Of a DNA stretch of 58,577 nt, positions 1 to 11,052 are shown in pieces; within the stretch, counting starts at the first letter, position 1; every line of letters begins with the position of its first letter. Source of the stretch: a virus; the IMG/VR virus record IMGVR_UViG_3300035698_017630, positions 1 through 58,577 of that record, one strand, 5' to 3'. Under the pieces are notes generated by a model. That model did not search any database. It had not been told where the DNA came from and was given only the letters and a program-made list of their open reading frames with translations. The position numbers and the translations under genes were made by a program.

Positions 1-1
1 A

Positions 2-2320
2 GTAATGCGGCCATTTAAGAAAATAAAAGAAACTTTTAAATCGGTAAAAGAAAAATTCACATCTGCCAAAAAAAGTAAGCCATCTGTAAAAGAAAGATTA
101 TCATCAATAGGTAAAACCATTGGCGATAAGGTTTCTCCTGTGTTTGAAAAATCAAAAGAGGTTTTTGGTAAAGCGAAGGATGTAGCATCTAACACCGTAT
201 CTTCATCAGTTGAAAAAGTAAAAGGGATATTATCATCAATAGGTAAATCTGTTGTTGATACGACTTCATCAAGTAAACCATCTTCAGAATTGACAGAAAT
301 GAAAAGCAAATATGGACTTCCCGCTATTTACAATTTAATAAATGATTTTAGAAATGAGCAATTTGAAATTGGTACTAAAACTTTTCAAGTTCTTAAATTA
401 ACCGGATATGAAAAAGATGGAGTTTCTAATATTAAATTGAAATTCAAAAAACGAGGTATTGCAAAGGTCTCCGGTGGGCTTACGGATTTGCTTAGTACTT
501 TATTTGGAACAGCAAAAGATACGGGGATGGGCTTGATTTCAAAGATAACAGATTTTATAACTCCAGTAATAACGGGAGTTTTAGCGTCTTTTACCGCATC
601 TTCTGTATTTGGTATGACAACTACAGCATTAGCAACTTCAATATTGGGTGTTGCGGGTACAGTTATTTCATCATTGGGCGCTGGGTGGTTTCTCGGAAAA
701 GATATACAAAAAGGATTCTCAAAAGACGAAGCCGCAAGAATACATAATATTGATCCCGAAGATGTAACAACTTCTCACCGAGTAACTACTGGAATCGGAG
801 AAACTTTATTTGGTAGTGAAAGCGGGTTGGCAGAAGGTGGAAAGCAAGCAACCAAATGGGCGGTAGCGGGGGCAATGATTGGGTCTGCTTTTCCTGTGGT
901 TGGTACGGCGATTGGTGCCTTGCTTGGCGGAATTGCTGGATTTATTGGTGGATATTTTGGAGCCGGACCGGCAATGGCCCAATATATGCAAAAAACATGG
1001 GACGATTTGAAAGTAATTGCAGAATTTGCAAGTGAAAAGATTTGGGGTGGTATAACTTGGATATGGGATAGGCTTGGAGAACTTGGTACCGTTATTAAAG
1101 ATTGGGGTATTGTCAAGTGGAATGAATTAAAAACAATTACAAGTTTTGTGGGTGAAACGATTTGGAATAGCATAACTTGGGTATGGGATAAGATTGCTGG
1201 ACTTGGTACTTCTATTAAAGATTGGGTTGTTGGTAAATGGAATGAATTGAGTATAATTACAAGATTTGTAAGTGAAACAATAGTTGATGTAGTTATGTTT
1301 CCATTTGAAACAATAAAAAAAGCATTTACTTCTATAACCGAAAGTGTATCTCAAGTTTGGACTAATTTAAAAGAAAGTCTTCCATCTTTAGGTAGTTCAA
1401 TTGTCGATATAGTTATGTGGCCATTTAAAAAGATGAAAGAAGTATTTGTATCCGTAAAAGAAAAATTTGCATCCGTAACCGAAAGTATATCAGAACTTTG
1501 GACTAATTTAAAAGAAGATTTTAAGGGCACAATTGTTGGAGCAATTAAATCGTTAATAATTTCAGTCAAAGAATCTTTTGTGAGTTTAATAAAAACAATT
1601 ATTACAACTATTCCTAATATAGTAACAAATGCGGTTAAATCAATTAGTGGTTTTGCGGGTAAAATTTTAGATAAAGTAATGGGAAACAAAGCCCCAGTTG
1701 TAGATGTGGGTGATGATTTAAATAAAAAAGATGCTTCTTCGATTTCATTGTTTGATCGATTGTTTAAACCAAAGTATATGTATGAAACAAATGGTGAAAA
1801 AAAACCTACGGTTGTAGATGTTAATGAACTTTTAAATAAAAAAACAAATTTTTCTAATCCAGAAACTTATTCTCAACCGGAAGATTTTGTTCGAGGACAT
1901 TCTCGTGCACAAGTAGAAACTCCAAATTATGTAATGAAAGATGGAAATTTTGGTTTGAATGAATCGGAATTGGTTTCGAAATTGACACAGGACTCTACAA
2001 TACCTCGCCGTACGGAAGCGATTGAAGTTTCGGATGGTATGGGTGTAACTCAAGAAAAACTTGTCGGTACGGCGGTTGCAAACGAGATAGGAAAACAAGA
2101 GGCCGCTCTTAGTTCGGTGAAGAATGGATTAGATGATATTGCAGATAGACAAGATCAAGGATCACAAGTTCAAATTGCAACAATGAAATCTATAACATCA
2201 AATACAATTACAACGTTATCATCCTTGGCTAATAATATATCTGGAGGGAGTGGAACAAGAAGTGAAAGAAGTTTGGATGATACTGGAGATTTATTATTCT
2301 TTTCAGATTTTAGAGTATAA
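2..2320 (+). CDS. Tape-measure-like tail protein, 3' part (cut by window edge)
   Basis: About 773 codons are visible and the frame is open to the window edge. The first residues (VMRPFKKIKETF) match an internal repeat (VMWPFKKMKEVF, near residue 470), and a third copy reads VMFPFETIKKAF. The apparent first ATG is therefore inside a repeat and the gene very probably starts upstream of the window. Residues about 170-330 are Gly/Ala-rich and hydrophobic, like membrane-inserting parts of tape measures. They are followed by Trp-rich repeats (WNELKTITSFVGETIWNSI and relatives) and amphipathic helices. A long helical repeat protein with a hydrophobic core, followed by another virion gene, fits a tail tape measure that sets tail length. 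Tape measure is inferred from architecture, not from a motif; another long virion protein is possible. Confidence 0.5.
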   Translation, partial: VMRPFKKIKETFKSVKEKFTSAKKSKPSVKERLSSIGKTIGDKVSPVFEKSKEVFGKAKDVASNTVSSSVEKVKGILSSIGKSVVDTTSSSKPSSELTEMKSKYGLPAIYNLINDFRNEQFEIGTKTFQVLKLTGYEKDGVSNIKLKFKKRGIAKVSGGLTDLLSTLFGTAKDTGMGLISKITDFITPVITGVLASFTASSVFGMTTTALATSILGVAGTVISSLGAGWFLGKDIQKGFSKDEAARIHNIDPEDVTTSHRVTTGIGETLFGSESGLAEGGKQATKWAVAGAMIGSAFPVVGTAIGALLGGIAGFIGGYFGAGPAMAQYMQKTWDDLKVIAEFASEKIWGGITWIWDRLGELGTVIKDWGIVKWNELKTITSFVGETIWNSITWVWDKIAGLGTSIKDWVVGKWNELSIITRFVSETIVDVVMFPFETIKKAFTSITESVSQVWTNLKESLPSLGSSIVDIVMWPFKKMKEVFVSVKEKFASVTESISELWTNLKEDFKGTIVGAIKSLIISVKESFVSLIKTIITTIPNIVTNAVKSISGFAGKILDKVMGNKAPVVDVGDDLNKKDASSISLFDRLFKPKYMYETNGEKKPTVVDVNELLNKKTNFSNPETYSQPEDFVRGHSRAQVETPNYVMKDGNFGLNESELVSKLTQDSTIPRRTEAIEVSDGMGVTQEKLVGTAVANEIGKQEAALSSVKNGLDDIADRQDQGSQVQIATMKSITSNTITTLSSLANNISGGSGTRSERSLDDTGDLLFFSDFRV

Positions 2321-2341
2321 AAATCGAGAAAAAAATCTAAT

Positions 2342-2378
2342 GGTCATTTCTAATACTATAATTAGTTTGGAGATGACC
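2342..2378 (+). other. Hairpin between virion genes
   Basis: GGTCATTTC pairs with GAGATGACC (one G-U pair) around a second short stem (CTAAT/ATTAG). It lies 22 bases after the tape-measure-like gene. There is no T-run after it, so it may be an RNA processing or stability element rather than a terminator. Confidence 0.3.
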
Positions 2379-2513
2379 TTAGGAATCACCTCCAAACATA
2401 ACTTTCTAACACCAGTTTGCTACCAGCTTGTCTTTCAAAACAAGCGATTGCATAATAAGCCACCTTTCAGCATCGAATTATTGGTTACGTATTATTAAAA
2501 TAGTATCAATTAT

Positions 2514-2543
2514 AACAATTCATAATTTAATATATATAATCAA
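2514..2543 (+). promoter_or_regulatory. Motif B-like AT-rich promoter candidate
   Basis: AATTTAATATATATAATCAAA precedes a good ribosome site (TTGGAG) and the 844-residue virion gene. The layout is very like the element at 27714-27743: AT-rich core, TCAAA, then TTGGAG and ATG. Read on the other strand it resembles motif A, so orientation is uncertain. Confidence 0.35.
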
Positions 2544-2565
2544 ATCTCAATTATTGGAGTGATTA

Positions 2566-5100
2566 ATGAACAATATTGTAGCACAAAATAAATCAACTTC
2601 AGATTCCAATTCTGGTAATACCACAAACAATGATACTGCGTCGTTCAAAAAAACAACAACGAGATCTCCAGGATCAATAATTGGGTTACCTCCTCAGTTT
2701 GAATTTGAACCTCAAAGTAAGAATGAATTATATACCATTGCATCTATGCCAATTTGTAGAATATATCCAGCGGTAGCTTCTGCTTCGGGTCAGGATTCTG
2801 AAGGGTTGCATATTTATTCTTTAAATACAAACGCGGGAATTGCTAAATGGGCAGATATTTTAAAAACTACAAATCTTGGAATAACAAATCCTGGATCGTA
2901 TCTCGATATTGCTTATTTACATGAAACTTCAATATCCGAAACATTTAGTAATGAGTATGGTAATTCGAAATTTGAAGAATTTGGAAACATGGGATCAGGA
3001 GCGATTTCCGAATTACGACAAATTACGGGATCGAAAACTGCACAGGAGGCATTTGGAAAAATTGGAAAAGAATTGGGAAATATTCCCGCAATTGGTGGGT
3101 TGTTACAAACGGGGGCTAGTATTGGAGCCGGGGCAACTGGGATAGTTGAAAAGGGATTGAAGTCAACTGGTTTAGGATTAGAAAAACTGTTATCGGGTTC
3201 CAGAGTTGATTTTCCTCAAATTTGGAAAAACTCATCTTATCAATCTAATTATTCAATTACTTGCAGATTATATAATCCTGCGCCAAATAGTCTCAAATTA
3301 TATAGAGAACGTATTCTAATTCCAATGGCTAAAGTTTTATCATTTGTTATACCTCAATCTGATAAAGAAGCTATAACATATTACGTTCCTTTGTTATGCA
3401 AAGTTAAATGTCCAGGGTTATGGGAAATTAGAGGTGGGTTTATATCCTCAGTGGAAGTTATTAAGGGTGGTGAAGCAAATGATGTATCTTTTAAACAAAG
3501 ACCTGGAGTTGTTGATTTAAGAATTTCGTTTGGTGAATTATATGGTGTTGTAACGACAAGTACAGGAATAGATAATTCTTATGCGGATCGTCCTACATTG
3601 GGAAGATATCTTAATATTCTTAATCAATCTGCTTTGGGAGAAGGTCTTGATTTTACTGCTTCTCCAGATGATGATTTTTCAACAAATTCAACTTCAAACA
3701 GCATACCATATTCCCAAAATTCAAATAAGTTAGGATCCACAGTTCTTGCAAATTCCCGAATTAGTATTGATAAACTAAATGTAGTAAAACAACTTGGAGA
3801 TAAACTTAAAAATCCATCAATTTTAAGTAACATTGAAACTCTGAAAGGATATGGGTCAACATTATCCAATAAGTTATCAAATAGTGCAATCGCTTCTGTT
3901 GGAGATAGTAATGTTTCAAAATTAATTCTTGCTGGAGTTGGTTTGGGAGTGAATTCTGTAATTGAAAGTAATTTAGATACAATGGTTACCGATGCAGAAA
4001 CAAATTCTATTCTGGGAAAACTTAATACTCAAGTAGGTGAAGATTCCGCCAAGAGTTTAGCTCGTGCATGTGTTAGTATATCAAATTCATCAATTATGTT
4101 AAATGGAAACGAGGCTCTTGCTAATCATTTATTAAATATTTCAGATATTGAAGGTGGGATTGTTACAACAGAAATAACAAATATAAATACTACTTTAACA
4201 GGTATGAATCCAACAATTTCAAAAAATACAGGAACCAATTTATCAAGTTCGATATCCGGAATAAATTCAGGATTAATTGCTCAGGCATTATCCGAAGGTA
4301 GATTGGGTAAAACTGGAAAAGTACCAATTGATTTAGTGAAAGTATCATTGGTTGATAATAATTCATTAAAAAATAATATATCTGATATATCTCAAGCTGA
4401 TGGTGGGAGTAATACCGCATTAATAGAATTGGTCCAAATGATAATGAAACTATTAACTGGATTTGAAGCAACTAGAAGTTCTAATCCTGGTGAATTGCTT
4501 GGATTATCACCTTCACCAACTACTGGTTTGAGAGATACGGATGTAACTCAACCGGATACTTTATTAGTTGATGGTGGGGTGAGTGATTTGAATGCAAATT
4601 TAATGATAGATTCTTCCAATTCATTTAAATCGGTTGTTAATACAGTTGGGAATAATTATGCTAATGATTTAATATCCTTAATTAAAGCAAAACAACAGTA
4701 TGATGAGTCTCCTGCAACAGATGAATTATATTCAAATCTTGAATCTCAACGTAGTTTATTTGTTATTACTTCGAATAAGGTTAGTTCTGGTTTTTATGGA
4801 GATATTGTTAAATCTAATTCCTTAAATGAAATTTTAGAATTGATGAATGGGAATTTATCAGAATCACAATCTTCTGGTTTAATGGATGCAGTGGCAGATA
4901 CTTATGTTGAAAAATCAAACGCGATGGGTGGTTTGGTTGTTAGTTTGGGATTAGTATTGATTGCAGCGAGTGGTGCGGATGCAAGTGTAAAAGCTGGCAT
5001 TCAAGCAAATATAGATGCAGCAACCGATGCGCAAACTGATTTTAGTGATATGGCAACAACTCTTAGAGCTAATGCAACCGCGATTGAAATTGAGATTTAA
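2566..5100 (+). CDS. Large virion structural protein, possible tube-like or baseplate domain
   Basis: 844 residues. Ser/Thr/Asn-rich N-terminus (residues 1-35), a Gly-rich patch near 160-205, then a compact domain at about 225-345. That domain holds YNPAP, an arginine/leucine helix, paired P-G turns and FKQRPGVVDLRISFGELYG. From about 350 to the end the protein is low-complexity, Asn/Ser-rich and probably helical. The 225-345 pattern recalls tail-tube-like folds of baseplate caps (T4 gp48/gp54), but this is a pattern impression only. It follows the tape-measure-like gene and is closed by a strong terminator, which supports a tail or baseplate role. Start chosen at ATG 2566 with TTGGAG 9 bases upstream. 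Confidence 0.5.
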   Translation: MNNIVAQNKSTSDSNSGNTTNNDTASFKKTTTRSPGSIIGLPPQFEFEPQSKNELYTIASMPICRIYPAVASASGQDSEGLHIYSLNTNAGIAKWADILKTTNLGITNPGSYLDIAYLHETSISETFSNEYGNSKFEEFGNMGSGAISELRQITGSKTAQEAFGKIGKELGNIPAIGGLLQTGASIGAGATGIVEKGLKSTGLGLEKLLSGSRVDFPQIWKNSSYQSNYSITCRLYNPAPNSLKLYRERILIPMAKVLSFVIPQSDKEAITYYVPLLCKVKCPGLWEIRGGFISSVEVIKGGEANDVSFKQRPGVVDLRISFGELYGVVTTSTGIDNSYADRPTLGRYLNILNQSALGEGLDFTASPDDDFSTNSTSNSIPYSQNSNKLGSTVLANSRISIDKLNVVKQLGDKLKNPSILSNIETLKGYGSTLSNKLSNSAIASVGDSNVSKLILAGVGLGVNSVIESNLDTMVTDAETNSILGKLNTQVGEDSAKSLARACVSISNSSIMLNGNEALANHLLNISDIEGGIVTTEITNINTTLTGMNPTISKNTGTNLSSSISGINSGLIAQALSEGRLGKTGKVPIDLVKVSLVDNNSLKNNISDISQADGGSNTALIELVQMIMKLLTGFEATRSSNPGELLGLSPSPTTGLRDTDVTQPDTLLVDGGVSDLNANLMIDSSNSFKSVVNTVGNNYANDLISLIKAKQQYDESPATDELYSNLESQRSLFVITSNKVSSGFYGDIVKSNSLNEILELMNGNLSESQSSGLMDAVADTYVEKSNAMGGLVVSLGLVLIAASGADASVKAGIQANIDAATDAQTDFSDMATTLRANATAIEIEI

Positions 5101-5122
5101 ATATATTAATCTTAATCGAACT

Positions 5123-5165
5123 AATGTCCAACTCAAGTTATCAAATAATGAGTTGGACATTTTTT
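5123..5165 (+). terminator. Rho-independent terminator
   Basis: A perfect 13-bp stem (AATGTCCAACTCA / TGAGTTGGACATT) with a 13-base loop, followed by a run of T. It lies 22 bases after the 844-residue virion gene and ends the first virion unit. Confidence 0.85.
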
Positions 5166-5182
5166 CACGGGTTGGGTTTTGT

Positions 5183-5211
5183 AACTTTCAGTAATTTATA
5201 TGTATAGTCAA
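5183..5211 (+). promoter_or_regulatory. Motif B promoter element
   Basis: AACTTTCAGTAATTTATAT followed by GTATAGTCAA. Nearly the same sequence occurs at 27714 (+) and 52277-52250 (-). Here, as at 52.2 kb, it lies just before motif A in the same orientation. See the motif A entry at 5244. Confidence 0.5.
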
Positions 5212-5243
5212 ATTGCTTGATTTTACGTCAAAAAAATCCGTAT

Positions 5244-5262
5244 TTGACTATATATATTAAAA
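5244..5262 (+). promoter_or_regulatory. Motif A promoter element
   Basis: TTTGACTATATATATTAAA, then AACATGTAAGG. The same core precedes transcription units at 6247, 24208, 26691, 36083 and, on the minus strand, 52227-52209. Repeated occurrence just upstream of first genes, including the isolated microgene at 24282, argues for a phage promoter class. Confidence 0.6.
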
Positions 5263-5329
5263 CATGTAAGGATAGTTGTATACGGCAATTTATCCATACA
5301 CAACCTCTTAGTATGAACGGAGCATTATT

Positions 5330-6151
5330 ATGTCAAAATTCAAATCGGCAATGGTATTTGGTAGCATGAATGCGGCAGCAGAAATCGCCAAAATTTTAAA
5401 AATAGAAAATATAAGTTGTTTTCCTTGGAACGACGACTTGAAAATGTATCATATTTCGAAATGTTTGTGTATTTCGGAAGAAACAGCTTTAAAATATGCA
5501 AGGTTTACACATTGTGGGTCTGGTTATTATGCGCTTATACCCGAAATTTTAAATGAAAATGTGGTGATGTATAACAAACGGGAAACTCTAGAAATATTAA
5601 ATGCGACTTTTGATGAAGTTGATAGTAAACTCGTTGAAGATCTTTCAAGAATTTTGGAAGAGTTTGTTGGAGTTAAAATCGATGGGCAACCGATGTATAA
5701 TTGTGCCGAAATCATTACCAATTTATGTGAAGACTTGGCCAGGGAAAGCCGAATTGATAAAAAAGTTGACAATTGGATGTTTGGAATTGGTATGACAGAT
5801 ATTATAGCAAGCGGTGCAGTAATAGAGGGTATAAAAATGCAAATAATAAGATCTAAACCAGAGGATCCAGATGTAACTACACTCAAACTGTTTGTGTGGG
5901 ATGGATCGGAAAAAGCGAGGCTGGAAATAGAGGAAAATTTTCAAAATCGTGGATATGCGTTAAAAGTTATTGTTAATGAGGAGAATGAACTTCGAATTGT
6001 TTTCAATAGTCCAGATATTAAAGCTTCTTCCAAACTAAAACTTGGACAGTATTTGGTTGAAACAAAGGATGGGGGATGTTTTTGGAACTACTATTCCAAA
6101 GAAGATAACGCCAAGGATTGGGATCATTTAGATTTTCCAGCCCCTTGGTAA
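5330..6151 (+). CDS. Hypothetical protein, 273 aa
   Basis: First gene after the paired motif B/motif A element, with GGAG upstream of ATG 5330 and a hairpin after its stop, so it is probably its own unit. The protein is soluble-looking, with a mixed N-terminal part (residues 1-75; paired Cys and His around 35-62) and a helical, acidic middle (95-150). The C-terminus is aromatic (FWNYYSK...WDHLDFPAPW). I do not recognise the family. Its position next to a strong promoter suggests substantial expression. Confidence 0.75.
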   Translation: MSKFKSAMVFGSMNAAAEIAKILKIENISCFPWNDDLKMYHISKCLCISEETALKYARFTHCGSGYYALIPEILNENVVMYNKRETLEILNATFDEVDSKLVEDLSRILEEFVGVKIDGQPMYNCAEIITNLCEDLARESRIDKKVDNWMFGIGMTDIIASGAVIEGIKMQIIRSKPEDPDVTTLKLFVWDGSEKARLEIEENFQNRGYALKVIVNEENELRIVFNSPDIKASSKLKLGQYLVETKDGGCFWNYYSKEDNAKDWDHLDFPAPW

Positions 6152-6161
6152 CTCTTATATT

Positions 6162-6198
6162 AAACTCGGCTTACAATCTTCCTTTGTGAGTCGAGTTT
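6162..6198 (+). terminator. Hairpin, probable terminator
   Basis: 14-bp stem AAACTCGGCTTACA / TGTGAGTCGAGTTT with two G-U pairs and a 9-base loop. It begins 10 bases after the 273-aa gene. Only TTTG follows, so termination strength is uncertain. Confidence 0.5.
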
Positions 6199-6243
6199 GT
6201 CCAGTCCAAAGATGATTATTTTTGTTTGGAATTTTTAATCGGA

Positions 6244-6261
6244 TTAACTATATATATTAAA
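6244..6261 (+). promoter_or_regulatory. Motif A promoter element
   Basis: TTAACTATATATATTAAA followed by CAATGTAAAAG, about 55 bases before the start of the 103-aa gene. It matches the 5244 copy over 15 contiguous bases. Confidence 0.55.
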
Positions 6262-6314
6262 CAATGTAAAAGTTGTTAAACGACAATTTAATTTTAAACA
6301 TTGGAGAGTACAAA

Positions 6315-6626
6315 ATGATAAACCGTACATTGAGGTTCGCGTGTGAATGTGCAATGGATGAATTCATGCGAAACGGAAAAACCCCAATGGGTGTAATTGT
6401 ACATTCGAATAATTGGGGATTTGAGTTTTTTACTATCCGGGATGTTGATAACTTGAATGGTCCGGATGAAAGAGAACTTATCATGGGAATGGTATATGAC
6501 GTTAATAAAAATGGGTTTGGTAGATTTGCGCCATCCTCATTTGAAGAGGTTACCGCCTGTGCCAAGAAGTTAGCAAGATCTTTAATTAGAAAAATAAAAC
6601 CAAAAATTGGCATCCCCGCCGTTTAA
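6315..6626 (+). CDS. Hypothetical protein, 103 aa
   Basis: Start at ATG 6315 because GGAGAG lies 7 bases upstream; earlier in-frame TTG codons lack a ribosome site. Small soluble protein with an N-terminal RTLRFACECAMDEFMRNGK, a central IRDVDNLNGPDERELIMGMVYDV, and a basic C-terminus rich in Lys and Pro. Family not recognised. It has its own motif A promoter upstream and a weak inverted repeat at its stop, so it may be a single-gene unit. Confidence 0.65.
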   Translation: MINRTLRFACECAMDEFMRNGKTPMGVIVHSNNWGFEFFTIRDVDNLNGPDERELIMGMVYDVNKNGFGRFAPSSFEEVTACAKKLARSLIRKIKPKIGIPAV

Positions 6627-6642
6627 TTATACGTTGAACGGC
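6618..6642 (+). terminator. Weak terminator-like hairpin
   Basis: GCCGTTTAA pairs with TTGAACGGC (one G-U pair) and overlaps the stop of the 103-aa gene. A T-run (ATTTTTAA) follows only after about 11 bases, so this may also be a 3' stability hairpin. Confidence 0.35.
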
Positions 6643-6774
6643 AAGGATACAAATTTTTAAAATTGAACTTATGGGGCTTTTTGAATTCACCGTTTAAACA
6701 AAGCATATTGAAGATATTAGAACTTTGTTTGAATTTGGAAAGCCTCATTTAAAATTAAATTGAAAGGATTCAAA

Positions 6775-6951
6775 ATGATTATTCTTAAATTAGTTGGTAT
6801 TATTTTATTCTTTATTTTTGGGTTTGTACCATTGAGTTTGGGATTTACTTTTGGTTTTTTAAAGGATTCATTTCTTAGTGGGATAATTTGGGGAGAGTTG
6901 TTATATAGTAAAATATACAATAATTTGTTTTCAGATACTATCGATTATTAA
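6775..6951 (+). CDS. Small membrane protein, 58 aa
   Basis: ATG 6775 with AAAGG 8 bases upstream. Almost the whole protein is hydrophobic (residues 1-32, ILKLVGIILFFIFGFVPLSL onwards), with a polar C-terminus (SKIYNNLFSDTIDY). One or two membrane spans are likely. Function unknown. It begins a run of closely spaced genes leading to the ligase. Confidence 0.6.
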   Translation: MIILKLVGIILFFIFGFVPLSLGFTFGFLKDSFLSGIIWGELLYSKIYNNLFSDTIDY

Positions 6952-7006
6952 AATTCCCAATTTTTTTATTATTTTATTTATAAACCAAATTAAGAGGAGA
7001 AATAAA

Positions 7007-7501
7007 ATGTCAAATTGGTTACAAACCTTAGTGAAGTGTTTACGTCAAAAATCAAATAATATTCCTCCAACCGATGAAATAACATTTCCATTAACAGAAG
7101 GTGGTAAGAAAACAATAATAAAAGGAGCAAGGGAAATATCGAAAATAAAATCCAACTCTCCACCGGGTGCAGGTACACATCAAGAACAAAAAATAAGCGT
7201 GAAAATGTCCAAAAATGAAAATAAATATATTGATTTGTATTTACCCAAAGTAGAACATACGCCCCCAATGCCTCCTTGCAAGCCACCAAAACCCGACAAT
7301 GAAGAAGATGTTTCAATTCATACATTTACAAAAATTCCAATTTGTGTAAATGGAAAAGATGATAAATTTTGTGATATGAATTGTCCTCATTTAAGAGATT
7401 TGGAATACGGATTGTGTAGTGTGTTTGGTAAATTGATTTTTGAAAACGGTGAATTTAGGAGGAATGTTATGTGTCGAATGGGACAAATTGGAATTAAGTG
7501 A
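7007..7501 (+). CDS. Hypothetical protein with C-terminal Cys cluster
   Basis: 164 residues, with AGAGGAG upstream of ATG 7007. The first 60 residues are basic. A proline stretch near 85-95 (HTPPMPPCKPPKP) precedes a compact C-terminal domain (about 105-164) with CVNGKDDKFCDMNCPHL, then YGLCSVFG and MCRMG. These six cysteines and the His suggest a small metal-binding fold. The gene is in the run leading to the ligase. Function unknown. Confidence 0.65.
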   Translation: MSNWLQTLVKCLRQKSNNIPPTDEITFPLTEGGKKTIIKGAREISKIKSNSPPGAGTHQEQKISVKMSKNENKYIDLYLPKVEHTPPMPPCKPPKPDNEEDVSIHTFTKIPICVNGKDDKFCDMNCPHLRDLEYGLCSVFGKLIFENGEFRRNVMCRMGQIGIK

Positions 7502-7530
7502 GATATTAAATTTTTAAAGGAAAATTCAAA

Positions 7531-8256
7531 ATGAAATTTAAAGATGAAATATCCGAGTATATAGAAATATTGTACCAAACGGATATGAAAAGGTATGGAA
7601 AATTTTATAAAAAATATTTACCGATTAAGAAACATAGGCTTGATCAGCAAACTCATAGACTCACCGATGAAGAATGGTTTGAAATATACAAATCCGAAAA
7701 AATTCATAAAAAGTTAAAAAAATTAAAACGAAAGAAAATTAAATTGAAATATTTTTTACTTATATTAAAACATAAATGGTTTGTTTTTATTGCTGGATTA
7801 AAAATAAAAGCACCCATTTGGAGATTGATAACTCATGATTTATCCAAGTTTTCTCCAAAAGAATTTCCTTATTACAACAACCGTTTTTTTGGAGATGAAA
7901 AAGCATGTGATGAGTTTGAAAAGGCAGCATGGGATCATCATAAAGAAAATAATGATCATCATTTGGAATCGTGGATTCTGACACCCCACCGCTTTGCGGG
8001 TAAAAGTTATAAACCAAAAACACGCGAAATGTCAAATGGTGCAGTGTTGGAAATGATTGCAGATTGGATTGCCGGGAGCCGTATGTATGAAGGAGAGTGG
8101 CCGTATGATTATTGGCCATGGTTAGATGAAAAATTACCAAATATATTATCAACAGTACATCCATCCACAAGTAAAAAAATACTGGAAATCTTAAAAGTAA
8201 ATAACTTGATGACTTTATATATGAGAACATATATTAAAACAATGGAGAAAAAATAA
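7531..8256 (+). CDS. DUF5662-like protein
   Basis: 241 residues. A Lys-rich, probably helical N-terminal part (1-85) precedes the conserved block at about 97-185: THDLSKFSPKEFPYY, then AAWDHHKENNDHHLESW, then VLEMIADWIAG. This His/Asp-rich pattern is characteristic of the phage-borne DUF5662 family, whose His/Asp residues look able to bind metal (HD-like), although no activity is known to me. The long basic N-terminal extension may be particular to this phage. It sits two genes upstream of the ligase; a nucleic-acid role is only a guess. Confidence 0.75.
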   Translation: MKFKDEISEYIEILYQTDMKRYGKFYKKYLPIKKHRLDQQTHRLTDEEWFEIYKSEKIHKKLKKLKRKKIKLKYFLLILKHKWFVFIAGLKIKAPIWRLITHDLSKFSPKEFPYYNNRFFGDEKACDEFEKAAWDHHKENNDHHLESWILTPHRFAGKSYKPKTREMSNGAVLEMIADWIAGSRMYEGEWPYDYWPWLDEKLPNILSTVHPSTSKKILEILKVNNLMTLYMRTYIKTMEKK

Positions 8257-8257
8257 A

Positions 8258-10625
<2,368 letters not shown>

Positions 10626-10638
10626 AATTGAGAAATCA

Positions 10639-11052
10639 ATGACCGAAAAAGAATATGACCAATTGGCAATGGAAATGATAGAAGCGTATTCGTTTCCTGT
10701 TAACCTAAGTAATGATGAAATTGATGTTTGGTGGCATAATATGTGGGCAAATCCTTGTTTCTTTTGTAAAGAAATAAAATGCGAGGAATGCCCACTTCCT
10801 CATGAACCCGAAAAATGTTCCACTTTATGGGAATCTTTAGTCGATGAAATATATGATGAAAATTACGATGAATTTAAAATAATAATTAAATTGTTTATAG
10901 AATCTATTAAAAAAACAATCAATGATAAGAAGTTACTTTCTTCATACAATTTAAAATTTGAGGATGAGGTTATAACTAAAATTAAACAATTTTCGAGTTG
11001 TATGAATCGAATGATTTCAAAAAGGAAGAGTGATCATGATGACTATAGATGA
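10639..11052 (+). CDS. Cys-cluster protein, paralog of 8258 gene
   Basis: 137 residues, starting 13 bases after the ligase stop. Contains WWHNMWANPCFFCKEIKCEECPLP then CSTLW (residues about 31-66), the same Trp/Cys layout as the gene before the ligase. The C-terminal half is helical and charged, unlike its partner. A strong ribosome site for the next gene (AGGAAGAG) lies inside its last codons. Probably a small zinc protein. Function unknown. Confidence 0.65.
   Translation: MTEKEYDQLAMEMIEAYSFPVNLSNDEIDVWWHNMWANPCFFCKEIKCEECPLPHEPEKCSTLWESLVDEIYDENYDEFKIIIKLFIESIKKTINDKKLLSSYNLKFEDEVITKIKQFSSCMNRMISKRKSDHDDYR

Noticed and set aside
775-1173. Antisense frames inside the tape-measure-like, ligase and sheath genes
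   Set aside because: They have no ribosome sites and mirror the codon bias of the real genes on the other strand.
2250-2498. 82-residue + frame across the end of the tape-measure-like gene
   Set aside because: It overlaps that gene out of frame, has no ribosome site and reads as non-coding.
5330-6151. Assigning the 273-aa protein to a named enzyme family
   Set aside because: No catalytic motif could be seen; left as hypothetical.
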